Assembly (NCBI RefSeq): GCF_003945595.2
Contig: NW_024104403.1
Location: 868,001-932,000, forward strand
Direction of reading: 5' to 3'
From: Pipra filicauda
Taxonomy: Eukaryota > Chordata > Aves > Passeriformes > Pipridae
Length of the DNA: 64,000 bases
The position numbers and the translations under genes are program-made. Every line of letters starts with the position of its first letter. Position 1 is the first letter of the stretch. Of this stretch, positions 12,247 through 22,512 are shown piece by piece. The notes beneath the pieces were generated by a model that was not told the origin of the DNA, did not search any database, and was given only the letters and a program-made list of their open reading frames with translations.

Positions 12247-15210
12247 GTTTCAATTGTATAGCAAAACTGGACTTTAGGTGTACTAAGATAATGGTAAGTG
12301 TAGCTACATTTGAACTGCAGTTCCTTTTAGTTCAGAAGGAATTTTGAAAACAAATTTTAAGAGGTAATGGTTGCAGTACAATTATTAATTTGGTAGCCAC
12401 ATTTCTTCAGTCAAAACTAGTAGTGTAAGTCACTGACAGTCATTCTGATAAGGATTTACAATTTTAAGTCACATCAGGTAAATGCTCACAGGCAAAATGG
12501 TTAAATCCTAAAAGAGAAGTGCCACAAATCTCCTGGATCAGCTCAGAACAAGCACTGCAAAGATAAACAGGATATAAACTACACTGTTAAAGAGGGTTGC
12601 CTAAAGTTACTGTAAATGTTTTCTGTATCAGGACTTGAAAAGTTGATACCTCAGAAAATAACTATGGTTTGCCTATCAAAAACAAGCAAAGAATTTCTCA
12701 GAACTTTCTCTTTGCATAAAAATGCTTGATTGGATATAAAAATCCGTAAGTATTTTTATGCAGTCACTACAATACAAAGTGTCATTAAAACAAACCACAA
12801 AGACTATTTTTAATAAACTACTCTTTATCAATAAAGAGGCAGCTATTTGGGGAAAAAAAACCAAAATAAAACAAAACAAAAAACCAAATGAAAACACAAA
12901 AGAGAGATGTGGATGTTTAAAGACATGACTATGGAAGTAAGATGTTCATGCATATAACACATCTTCATGCATATAAAATGAGACTAATACTATAACTGAG
13001 TACATCAGCAGCACATCAAGAAGAGCAAATTCTAACTGTGCATTCCCTCTGTCATTTCTAGTTTTTCAAGCCTTGCCTGAAGCACATAACTTTGTAGCAT
13101 ACCTTCTGCAGCTAGCAGTATGCACATTCCATTTTATTATATCTTTGACTACTTACTATTTTCAGAATATGGTCAATATTTTTCTAAAATAAAAAAGTTT
13201 TATATGCATAGGTACATTCTAAATAGACATTTAACTTCCCTCAAGATAGGCATAGGATTTTTAAAGGGGTTTTTTATAATAGTGGATTAGTTTTTATTAT
13301 GTGAAAATGTCCTAGCATTCAAAAACTAGAATTTATCCAAGCGAACAGATCTACTCTTTAGATTCAAGGAGACACATGTTTTGTCACCTGGAAGATTCAA
13401 ATATTTTGCATTTTTAAATAGGTCTTCATAGCTCCTGTTGTGCATATGTTCTACTTCCAAAACAAACTTTTAAAGCCATCTGAATAGGTACTCTTATTTT
13501 TTTTTTTTTGCAGTAATTCGGAGAGAATAAGAACCTTTCATGGACCACTACCCAGAGTATTTAATTAAATTGTCAGACAAGATTTTTTCAGAGGTACCCC
13601 TAGTGGAGGTAAAACACTGTAGTTATGATCTGCTTTTCAAAGTCAAACCTTTGTACAGGAACAAAACTAACCTACAAGGTCAGTTGAAGGTCAATGCAAA
13701 TGCTGAACATATGGGATATATAGATACATGTCTTTCAAGACAGATGTATTATTCATGCACATACACTCACAATAGAAGGAACACAGAATTATTTGAGCGC
13801 TAGAGGATGAATAATTTTAGATGTATATCATTGTTCTGATAATTTGGAACTTAAAATTATATATGGTGTTGGCACATTTCAATTCTAATCAATATGGGCT
13901 AATGTACTTTGGTATCATTCTTTGCAATTTTATCTAAAGAACAAACAAAAGTATGTATTGTTTCAAATTTTTGCCTGATCAGTTCTTAATAAATAATTTC
14001 AAAGAATATCCTCCCCTTCTACAAGCGAAGACAGTGTAGACTCCAAAGACCTAGATTATATTAATTCTCCATTTAATACCTCTGATCAAACCACTGGCAA
14101 GAAGGCATGATGTTATTCACAGTGTTGTTCTTGCTAATACCAATGTTGACAACAAAAAAGACATGCTGCTGATTGTCTTTCACTATTAAGTTAGTCATTA
14201 GACATGTTGGACCAGTTTCTACTCCAGCTACTAGTGTGGAGTAAAGTAAGCAGCTTTACAAAAGTAAACATCTCTAGGCTTGTCTGAATTTACTAAAATG
14301 CAAGTATTCTTCATTGCAAATAAAAATATTAGAAAAAAAATGGTAAGATATAAAATCTTTCCTCAGATACCCATCAAAGACTAACTATGTAAAGTTATCT
14401 TTGTCATAATTAACTGGTAAATTCTACAAATTTACTTGCTCTCAATTATCTTTTTTAAATATACATCAGAGGTATCTTAGGTCTAATGAATTTCTAAATT
14501 TTATACTATGATCTGCCAACATGTGTGATTTTGAATTCTGAGTATGCACCTCAAATATCTTTTACCACAGCCTTGACCTCTGGTCTGCAGTTCTGCTTCA
14601 ATTAAATGTAGGTTAAGCAATAAATTTTGCCTCTATATCATAACTAATGCATTGCTAGCTATAAAATGTCTTTTAAGAATGCTAATTCATAAATGAAATA
14701 AAAAGTAAACTGCTACATGTTTCAAAACTAAAAAGAAATTAACGTATCAGAAAGGAAAAATGAATGTGGAACTACAGCAGAGCTGTCTAGGGATCTGGGG
14801 TTTGGGTTTTGTTGACTTTTTTGTCTTTCTTTTTAACTCTAGAGTACTTCAGAATTCTGTTATTACAAAAATTATATTACATTGCTTATATATGGCCCAT
14901 ATGCCAAAGCTGAATGAGAACTGACCTAAAACTGCAAGAAACAGGAAACAAAGATGAATCTTACAGGAAAACAATACTGAAGGAAGAATACATTTAGGGT
15001 TGTGAGAAAGTTTGTTGTTTTTTTTTTTTTAGTTTGAATTGAAGGTTACTGTGGTTCTTCCATGTAATATAAGGTACTGCAATAAAGACTGCACAAGACA
15101 ATAGTATTACAGTTTCAAACTTGATTTGCTTTTCTTCTATGAAATCTAGTTTACTTCATTGAAACTCTGGCTCGGGTATGCTAAGAATATCAGAAATTAA
15201 GTAAAAATAC
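12247..15210. other. AT-rich sequence without recognised genes
   Basis: No gene is identified. Visible structure is limited to an A-rich/CAAAA tract at 12857-12900 and a 20-bp near-tandem duplication (TTCATGCATATAA, twice) at about 12944-12977. A T tract precedes a CAG at 13511-13513. The segment 13514-13608 after that acceptor ends in GAG then GTAAAA. From an ATG at 13540 it is open for 23 codons, with an in-frame stop just upstream. It is too short to call. Confidence 0.45.
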
Positions 15211-15407
15211 CTGCTGTCTCCTTTTGTTCCATGACAAATGACACCATGTCACTCTTTACCACTAGAAAGAAACATCCATCATAACAGAGAACTAGTTCTT
15301 GCTCTGCGCACTGGACCTGAAGATAAGCTTCCCAGGAGTTAACTGAAATCTGAATTGAATGTACGGTGTTAACATGTGGTCTTAGGTGGTTTTCACTACT
15401 TTTTCCA
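15211..15407 (-). other. candidate internal coding exon, unidentified
   Basis: On the minus strand, a pyrimidine-rich acceptor (CCTTTTTCTTCCTTAAG) ends at 15408 and a donor (GACAGCAG then GTATTT) begins at 15210. The 197-base segment is open in one frame for 65 codons. It enters with one base and leaves with one base of a split codon. The peptide includes SIQISVNSWEAYLQVQC, then ELVLCYDGCFFLVVK. Its alternating hydrophobic pattern and cysteines resemble an extracellular beta-sandwich domain more than random AT-rich translation. The same frame continues upstream to an ATG at 15460, and an alternative acceptor (TGCAG) sits at 15437. I do not recognise the family, and no neighbouring exon is established. 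It is the most protein-like segment in the window. Confidence 0.3.
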
Positions 15408-16589
15408 CTTAAGGAAGAAAAAGGAATTTTCATACACTGCATATCATGCCAGTGAGACATTTTTCATTAAAAATGTTATTGGGAGGAAAAAGAAATCTTA
15501 CCTACTCACCTTGAAATGTCACTTAGAATTTAAAAATATAGAACATAAATGAGTAATTCCAAATGACTTCAGATGCTAAGATTAATAATAATAATCATAG
15601 TACCTCCCTGCAAAATATGGAGTCATTACTGAAGAGGATTATGAAGTTCTTATTTTAATACATAGATACCATGGTTTCAACTTCACCATAATTTACTTAG
15701 TCAGTTGTCAGAACTCAAGACTATCCTTTCAGCACATTCTCTTTCTGCTTATTAAAGAAAATAGGAGTCTCCATAAAGAGCAACCTGGTCTGCAAAGGCT
15801 TGGTTTTCTGTTTCTGACTCCATGCAAATGCAACTCATAACTGATCTTCCTTTATATTCATATGTCACCTTAAAGAGATGGACATGTGAGCTACTTATCT
15901 AATTTGACTGCATATTAGCAAAATTACAAACTCCACTTGTAACATCGAACTTTTAAATTGCTATGTTTATTAACCTAAACTAGCTCTCTGTAATGCTGCA
16001 GAACAAATACCACACATCCTTAAAAAAAAAATAAACCCAACTTCCCTAAAAGTCAAACTAGGCAATTTGTCAGTCTTTGATAGAGAACCAGATTTCTTCT
16101 GGATCTCCAAACTGCATGTTGGATTGAACAATTAGATATCAGAATCACAGTCCAGCCTGTTTCAGGACAAGAAAAGTTGTTTAACAGACAGTGCTAAGTG
16201 GTCCAAGGAAGAATCTTGCATCTCTTTCTTTTTCCCTGAGCTGGCCAACAACCTCTGCTCAAGCCTGACCTCCAAGGTCTTTTGAACTCAAGGTGGGGAA
16301 TGGTTGAAAAAAAATTAACTTTGTTTTCCCTCCTTTTCAGAAAGCCAGGAATTATCTATCCCAATTCAATATCATGCTTTACATTTTTCAGAGGAGGTGA
16401 CTTATTTTTTTTAGTTACCTGGTCAATGAATGCTGGTCACTTATACATGAAAAAGTTGCCTGCTATATGCACAGTCATACACAAACTAAAGAAAGCTTAA
16501 AGCCAATTGCAACTTGGTCTAAAGTTAATATTATCAGTAAACACATTAATGTGAAGTATAGCCCTAAAATAAAAAAAAAAAAAAATCAC
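15408..16589. other. AT-rich sequence without recognised genes
   Basis: A near-perfect donor on the minus strand (AAG then GTGAGT, at about 15508) has no convincing exon before it. An A15 tract at 16571-16585 directly abuts the CR1 that follows. Nothing else is recognised. Confidence 0.45.
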
Positions 16590-17165
16590 TCAGAAGGTGA
16601 TCCAGTCCAATCTCCCACTGAAAATAGAGTCAAAATGAAGATCAGGCTGCTCAGGACTCCATGCAAATGGGTTTTGAAAACCTTCAAAAATTAAGACATC
16701 ACAATTTTTCTGGGCACTTGGATCCAGCACTTAATTATTCTTATAGGGATATTTTATTCCTTATATCCAGTCAGACCCATGCCTTACAGTTCAGGATCAT
16801 GTCCCTTTGTTCTCCTGCCTGCCTTTGTCTTCTTGGTGACTTCCTGTAAGTAAGGATAAGTGGCTGTTAGGGTTTCCCACAGCTGTCCCTTCTCCAGACT
16901 GTGCAAACTCCAATCCCTCAGACTCTCCTCACAGAGTAAGGTCTCCAGACCTTACTGAGCCCCTTGGTGGCCGCTCAATGCACTTATCTCTCAACATCAT
17001 TCTGGCACTGTGCATCTCAAAACTGGATATCTTATATGAGATACGGTCCAATGAGTAACAAGAAAAGGGGAAAAAAGTCAATTCAAGTAAATGACCTACT
17101 GCCTCTGCTTCTCTTGCTGCAGCCCAGGATGGTGGTAGCCTTCATTGTTGTCATGTGTTTACCAG
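16590..17165 (-). mobile_element. CR1: old, diverged CR1 LINE fragment
   Basis: Degenerate reverse-complement CR1 blocks run in order. These are TGATCCAGTCCAATCTCCCA, GGCTGCTCAGGACTCCATG, GTGGGTTTTGAA-like GGGTTTTGAAAACCTTC, CCTTCTCCAGACTGTGCAAA and TTGCTGCAGCCCAGGATGGT. The last block is the 'cagcccaggat...ggccttc' landmark about 0.5 kb from the CR1 3' end. Divergence and small indels are heavy, so this is among the older CR1 copies here. Confidence 0.8.
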
Positions 17166-18320
17166 TTAAAAACAACAACATAAAATGGCAAAACTCAGAT
17201 TTCTATCATTCAGGTTTTTTTAGTTTTGTTGTTTGTAAATCCAACTAAAGTGAACAAAACTACTTTGAATTTCTGAAAATTCAAAGCCCCTATATGATTA
17301 AGGTTAGAAGTCTAATGAAAAACAACCCTTTTTTCACATATGTATTTTTGTTTCAAAACATCCCTTTCTCCCACGCTTCTTTCAATTCTTTTTTTTTTTT
17401 TACAGAATCTTGCTTTCACATTCCCTCAGAACTGGGACTTCATTTCTCAAGGTGTATAAGGAAGGGATGAAGAGACTTATTAATTTATTATATAATCAGG
17501 AATGATTCTATTTAAAGGATTCAGATGACATGATGTTGGATAAGGTAGAACCACCAGTTTTAATGTATTATTCCATAGTGTGGAAATAAATATATTTCCC
17601 GTATATTTTCTCATTGATATCTGGATAGACATTGCCCATCATTAAAGGGTATGAAGCAGAAGTATTAGGAGAGAAAGGACCAATTACCTTCAATCGTAAC
17701 AAGTTTGCATTTTTGTAGAACTCTCTGTTTGTAGAAAGGTGCCTGCAAGACTACTCATTACTTCCCCTGGACCACTAGCTGATGAGAATCAGTTTGTTGG
17801 CTGGACTTGTATAGTTGCCCGGGGTCTTTTAACATGTATTTTAAAAGAGAGTCAATTATAAAAATGCACTGTGTAAACTAAAGGCATTGTTAAAACTTTG
17901 GATTTTATGCAGTCAGCATGCTATAACTTGTAACCATGTTTAAAAGATAAGAAACTTCCACTACAAAGATAGAAGAAAGGAAAAAGAAAAAAAAATCAAA
18001 ATCTTATGTAACATCAATGACTTCAAGTAAGTAAGTTTGGTATTAAAACCTTAAACCTTATGTGGAGTAGATAAAAGAACATGGTCAGAGAGTGTTGGAA
18101 TCTTGACAACCCTGCAAAGGCATATGCCTTGAGGAAAAATAAAGTGGCCCTTCAAAGTAAACCACAAATTAAAGACACTATAAATCATTCCCTCTTAAAC
18201 ATAGATTTCTTGAAAGCATATCAGAAAATCAAACAAATCATCCTTTCCCTGGCACAACACACCAACAGAGAAGGGAAGAAAGCTGACAGAGGGAAGACTC
18301 AGGTAGAGTAAGGTGGATTT
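17166..18320. other. AT-rich sequence without recognised genes
   Basis: A T13-type tract lies near 17389. A 76-codon open frame at 18081-18311 has no recognisable similarity and no convincing splice or start context. Confidence 0.5.
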
Positions 18321-18878
18321 AAAGCAGCACTGAGGAGAAGGAGGTGTTGCTGGACTAAAAGCTCAACATGACCCAGCAACGTGCACTCACAGCCCAGAAG
18401 CCAACCATGTCCTGGGCTGCATCAGAAGCAGCATGGGCAACAGGTCAAGGGAGGGGATTCTACCCTGCTGCTCCACTTTCATGAGACTCCACCTGCAGTA
18501 CTGCATCAAGCTCTGGGGTCCCCAGAAGGATGTAGACCTGCTGGAACAAGTCCAGAGGAGGGTCACAAAGATGATCACTGTTGGAGCACCTCTCCTATGA
18601 AGACAGCCTGAGAAAGTTGAGGCCATTCAGCCTGGAGAAGGCAAGGCTCCAGGGAGACCTCATAGCACCTTCCTGTACCTAAAGAGAGCCAACAAGAAAG
18701 ACGGAGAGGGACTTTTTACAAGGGCATGTGGTGACAGGACAAGGTGTAATGGCTTTAGTCTGAAAGAGGGTAGATTTAGATTAAATATAAATAAGAGAAT
18801 TTTTACTGCAAGGGTGGTGAAGCACTGAGAAGTGTTGTAAAGCATTGGATTAGACTACCCAGGGAAGTGGTAGAGTCA
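18321..18878 (+). mobile_element. CR1: CR1 LINE, upstream part of a split copy
   Basis: Sense-strand CR1 is recognisable from CTGAGGAGAAGGAGGTGTTG through AAGCTCAACATGACCCAGCA and GGGCAACAGGTCAAGGGAGG. It continues through AGCTCTGGGGTCCCCAGAAG and CAGCCTGGAGAAGGCAAGG to GGGAAGTGGTAGAGTCA. The element is interrupted at 18878 by a 165-bp insertion and resumes at 19044 in the same orientation and register. The open frames on both strands in this interval are repeat translations. Confidence 0.93.
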
Positions 18879-19043
18879 TTTAGTGGGTTGACCCTGGTCA
18901 GATAGTCCAGGTAGCCCAGGAAGTCCGTCCTGGAGCCGGCTGACATTGGCTCCATAGGACAGGGGAAGCTTCTAGCAGCTTCTAACAGAAGCCACCCCTG
19001 TAGCCACCCTGCTACCAAAACCCAGCCACAGAAACCCACTACA
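18879..19043. mobile_element. short TG...CA element nested in CR1
   Basis: A 165-bp insertion starts TTTAGTGGGTTGACCCTGG and ends AGCCACAGAAACCCACTACA. It is flanked by a perfect 5-bp target duplication, AGTCA, at 18874-18878 and 19044-19048. The first TT is probably a decayed TG. The ends are inverted repeats (TAGTGGGTT against the complement of AACCCACTA). It matches the first ~45 and last ~120 bases of the 1,046-bp element at 31984-33029, joined across a large internal deletion. The TG...CA ends and 5-bp duplication fit an LTR of the ERVL or ERVK type. The extended inverted ends also leave a non-autonomous DNA transposon possible. Confidence 0.85.
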
Positions 19044-19189
19044 AGTCACCATACCCTGGAAGCATGCAAAAAATATGTGGATACAGCATTTGAGGACATG
19101 GTTAAATGGTGGACATGGTGGTGGTGCTAGGTTGGACCTGATGATGTTAAAGATCTCTTCCAAACTCAACAATTCTATGATTCTGTGAT
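19044..19189 (+). mobile_element. CR1: CR1 LINE, 3' part of the split copy
   Basis: It resumes the CR1 interrupted at 18878. The first five bases are the duplicated target AGTCA. CATACCCTGGAAGCATGCAA, GGACATGGTTAAATGGTGG and TTGGACCTGATGATGTTAAA follow. It ends with the diagnostic octamers AATTCTATGATTCTGTGAT. Confidence 0.93.
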
Positions 19190-19222
19190 CTTTGAGGTCC
19201 CTTCCAACCCAAAGGTTCTAAG
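19190..19222 (+). mobile_element. CR1: second CR1 3' stub abutting the first
   Basis: Directly after the terminal octamers of the preceding copy comes TTTGAGGTCCCTTCCAACCC, then AAAGGTTCT. This is the last ~30 bases of a CR1 3' end again. It is either an extremely truncated second insertion at the tail of the first or a tail rearrangement. Confidence 0.65.
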
Positions 19223-22200
19223 GTGCACAGTGGCACCCTGAATTTTGCTAACACCTCCAAGTAAGGTACTTAGGTGCCTGTGTTCAGATGACATCAGTTT
19301 CTCAGATCCACAAGTTTAGTGAAACATGAGCCTCTAGTTACAGTAAACAATAGAACTTAAAAATATGAACTCCATGTGTTTCACATGAGCTTCTGCTCTA
19401 CTGTGTAGGTGAGTGGAAAAAAATTATCAACATTTTATCCAAAATAGTTGAGTGTCACTCAGTCTGTGCAGAGTAGACATGCTAACTGAGAAAAGAAAAA
19501 GGCTATACTATCTTGAAAGGATACATTTTGAGATGATAATCAGAACCAAATAGCTCAACATGATATAGGCAGCTTTCTCGCAGTTTTAAGTTTTAATGTG
19601 TCACAAACTATTTTGTTTAAAATTAAAAGATGTGAAAGAATCCTGAAGCAAAAAAGAACCAAAAAAGATGCATACCATATTAAAAAAAATTACAAAATGT
19701 GAAATGCATTTCACAGTACCACACAGAGTAATGCTACCACTGTTGTCAGTGCCATAAAAATCTTGCTGATCTTCTCTCATTTTTCTTGAAAGTCTTTGAC
19801 ATATTCTTGTAATGCCACAGGCTAAATCTTTGATCTTTGTAAAAAGTTTGAAAAATACCATATTAACTGGCTACTATAAAACAAAACTCTTTTACCACAC
19901 AAAAATGCTTTTACCAATTCACTCAATCCATGTTCCAGGATTAATTTTTAAGTTTGGTGATAACATAACTTACTATTTCCAATGTTACACAATGATTCAT
20001 ATTTATTTACATGACTGCTCCTACAATACTCCAGTTACAAGCTTGAAGCCAACCTTCATTCTCCTGTTACATCCTCATGTGAACTCCAAAAATCAATTCT
20101 ATTTAATATTTCTGCTCCTAGTTTGATTCAAGATTTACTGACAAGCACAAAAATGCAAACAACAGAGGGTATTTTTCAACATAGAATTTGATTGCCAAAA
20201 GGAAAATGGTATACATTGTTATTTAAATTTCCACCAATCTGCTGATCTTGATGGACAAGTCCTTGCTTTACCTTGCCTTTTCTGCAGTTTTCATTTATTT
20301 GTTACAGAATGGCATCTGACAAACATCATGGAGCTAGAAATAAATTACATTAATAAGGTAGGTTATAAAGGTGATATAGGATAGCTGATTTGGTAAAACA
20401 AAAACATAGAAGATCCTTCTAGCAACCAATCCCAATGTGAAAGATATACAGTAGGATAAGACTGGCCTCAAATGTCTAATCTTCATTTTTATGAACTATA
20501 CAAGTCATTCCATTTCACAGGCTACTAAAGTTCAATTGGAAATTAATGTCTGATAACATAGCTCTGAAAACTGAGGCTAATTTCTGCTTCACTGCTTCAC
20601 AGAGTAAACTTTATCAGTGGACCTAGGGATTAGGCAAGGTGCTTGGTTTTTTTGTGTGGATCCATTCAGAATTCATAGTAAAGGATTTTGTATGTTTAGG
20701 TTCATTTTAGTTTCTTCTGGTCTACCCTATAATTACCAAAAGTTCTTTCTTGAGATTGGATGTATCAGAAAAAAACCCCACCAAACTATCTGTGGAAAAC
20801 AGCAAGAACAAATTTTAGCCATCAAATGCCTCAAGTTAAAATATGTTTATTATCTTTGTATTATTAATGATCCTTTCTTGTGACTGCTAATTAATACATA
20901 CAGTTGTTTCGCTCCTGTATGCACATCTTGGTATTTTGTTCTAAAAGTACAAAAAGTAAATACAATGTTGTAGCAGTGGGATGGAAATATACTCTTGTAC
21001 CCTGAAAGTCAAACACGGATTATGTATATTATTTTCCCTACCTTCAGCATCTCTGGGGATTTTTTTTTGATACACAGTCCAGAAGGGAAATTAAAGAACT
21101 CAAAGAAATAATAACAGGATTTTGTTTACTTTAACCTGTTCATGAAGGATTACATTATTAAGCAAGTGTACTATTATTACCTATTCTATTGTTGAGTATT
21201 AGCTCAAGAAAATGAGCATTCTTATTTTAAGAATCATGAGAGGGGTTTTATTGTTTATTAAAGTAATATTCTATTCTATTCCCCTTTTCAACAGACACTA
21301 TTAAATTACTTTATCTATGCAGAGAATGTAGTGATGAATGTTGCTAATAAAACAACAGAAGAAGGGGAGAACCACTTCACAATGATGGTACCTTAAACAA
21401 GTAAACTGTTCCTTTCATACACAATACTCATGCTCAGTAAGTCCCACAAGCACATTGTCCTTTCAGAGAATAATTTGATTGAGACAGCAGCTACTGAGAA
21501 GTAGTTGACCTGAGAAGACATGGTATTTGAGGCTGCTCCTCCAGGCTTCTGAAAATGCCCACAGATCTTGGAGAAGGAAGGTGACTACACGCTATTGCAA
21601 GACACACTTCACCCCTCTCCCTTGTGTCAGTACTAGTACTCCTACAGCCACGTGGATGAAAAATCTCCTTCTCCTGGTTAAGTTTTCAGACAGATTTAAT
21701 AAAAGATTAATTTTCATCTGGGAAATTAATTGCAGTTTGCTAAGGCTACTCATCATATAGCAGTGAGCAGAGTACTTCCAGCACAAAGGAAGGGGTGGGA
21801 CTGTCGCTTTCAATAGCAGCCCACATTTCTGGCTGACTAAAGGGACTGTGGTGCTGCAGCATTCCACATCTCTCAAGGTAGATTAAATGCACTTTTGCAT
21901 TCAGGGGGAATAACAAACTGCTGTTTCCCCACCGAGATCAGTGCCTGACTAAATGAGCATTCCTCTTCTCTGCCACCCGCTGCAAAGCAAATAGATAATT
22001 TCAAAGGTTTAAACTAATCTGTCTGATTTCACGCTGGAAAAGGAGAGGAGTGCTATGGCTGGAGCTGATCTCAGCTGAGAGGCTGCACCAAGCAGAGGAT
22101 TCGATGCTTGCCACCTTCCCAGGCAAGATGCCTGCCTGGAGCACATTACGAGGAAGCTCAGCAAGTCACAGCCTCCAGTTGGGGCCTATGAGAAGAGAAG

Positions 22201-22488
22201 CACAGAATAGGTTTTTGGGGATTTTTCTCTTCTCTTTTCTCAACAATAGCATGAAGAATAGATTTCTGAAAAGGCGAAAGGCTGTTGCTATTCCACATAT
22301 GGATTCCACGGAGGTTAAATTCCCACTGCAAATGGTGATTTTCCCTCCCACTGCTGTGATGAATTTGAGAAATATCCAGTAAAGTTAGCAGTTGCATGGA
22401 AGAGCCTAAGGGGTACAGACTTACCACACTTCAAACACTAGCATTAAGGTATATTCTTTGGTTGCTCCTTCTTATGGAGTGCATTTCT
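19223..22488. other. sequence without recognised genes or repeats
   Basis: Mostly AT-rich with short chance open frames. The part from about 21.9 to 22.3 kb is less AT-rich and includes an 110-codon + frame at 22050-22382 overlapped by two minus frames. None carries a recognisable domain or convincing splice context. Confidence 0.45.
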
Positions 22489-22512
22489 ACTTCACACCTT
22501 AAGGTGTGAAGT
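22489..22512. promoter_or_regulatory. perfect palindrome of two T-box half-sites
   Basis: The two 12-base arms ACTTCACACCTT (22489-22500) and AAGGTGTGAAGT (22501-22512) are exact reverse complements with no spacer. Each arm contains the Brachyury/T-box half-site AGGTGTGAA. In the classical T palindrome the halves meet as CACCTAGGTG; here two extra bases (TA) separate them. A perfect 24-base palindrome is very unlikely by chance in 64 kb. The binding role is inference from the motif. Confidence 0.5.

Noticed and set aside
12690..12857. Minus-strand segment whose entry phase would fit the candidate exon at 15.2 kb
   Set aside because: There is no credible donor before the stop, and the peptide looks like translated AT-rich DNA.
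18387..19172. Several open frames on both strands
   Set aside because: Fragments of a dead CR1 and the element nested in it.
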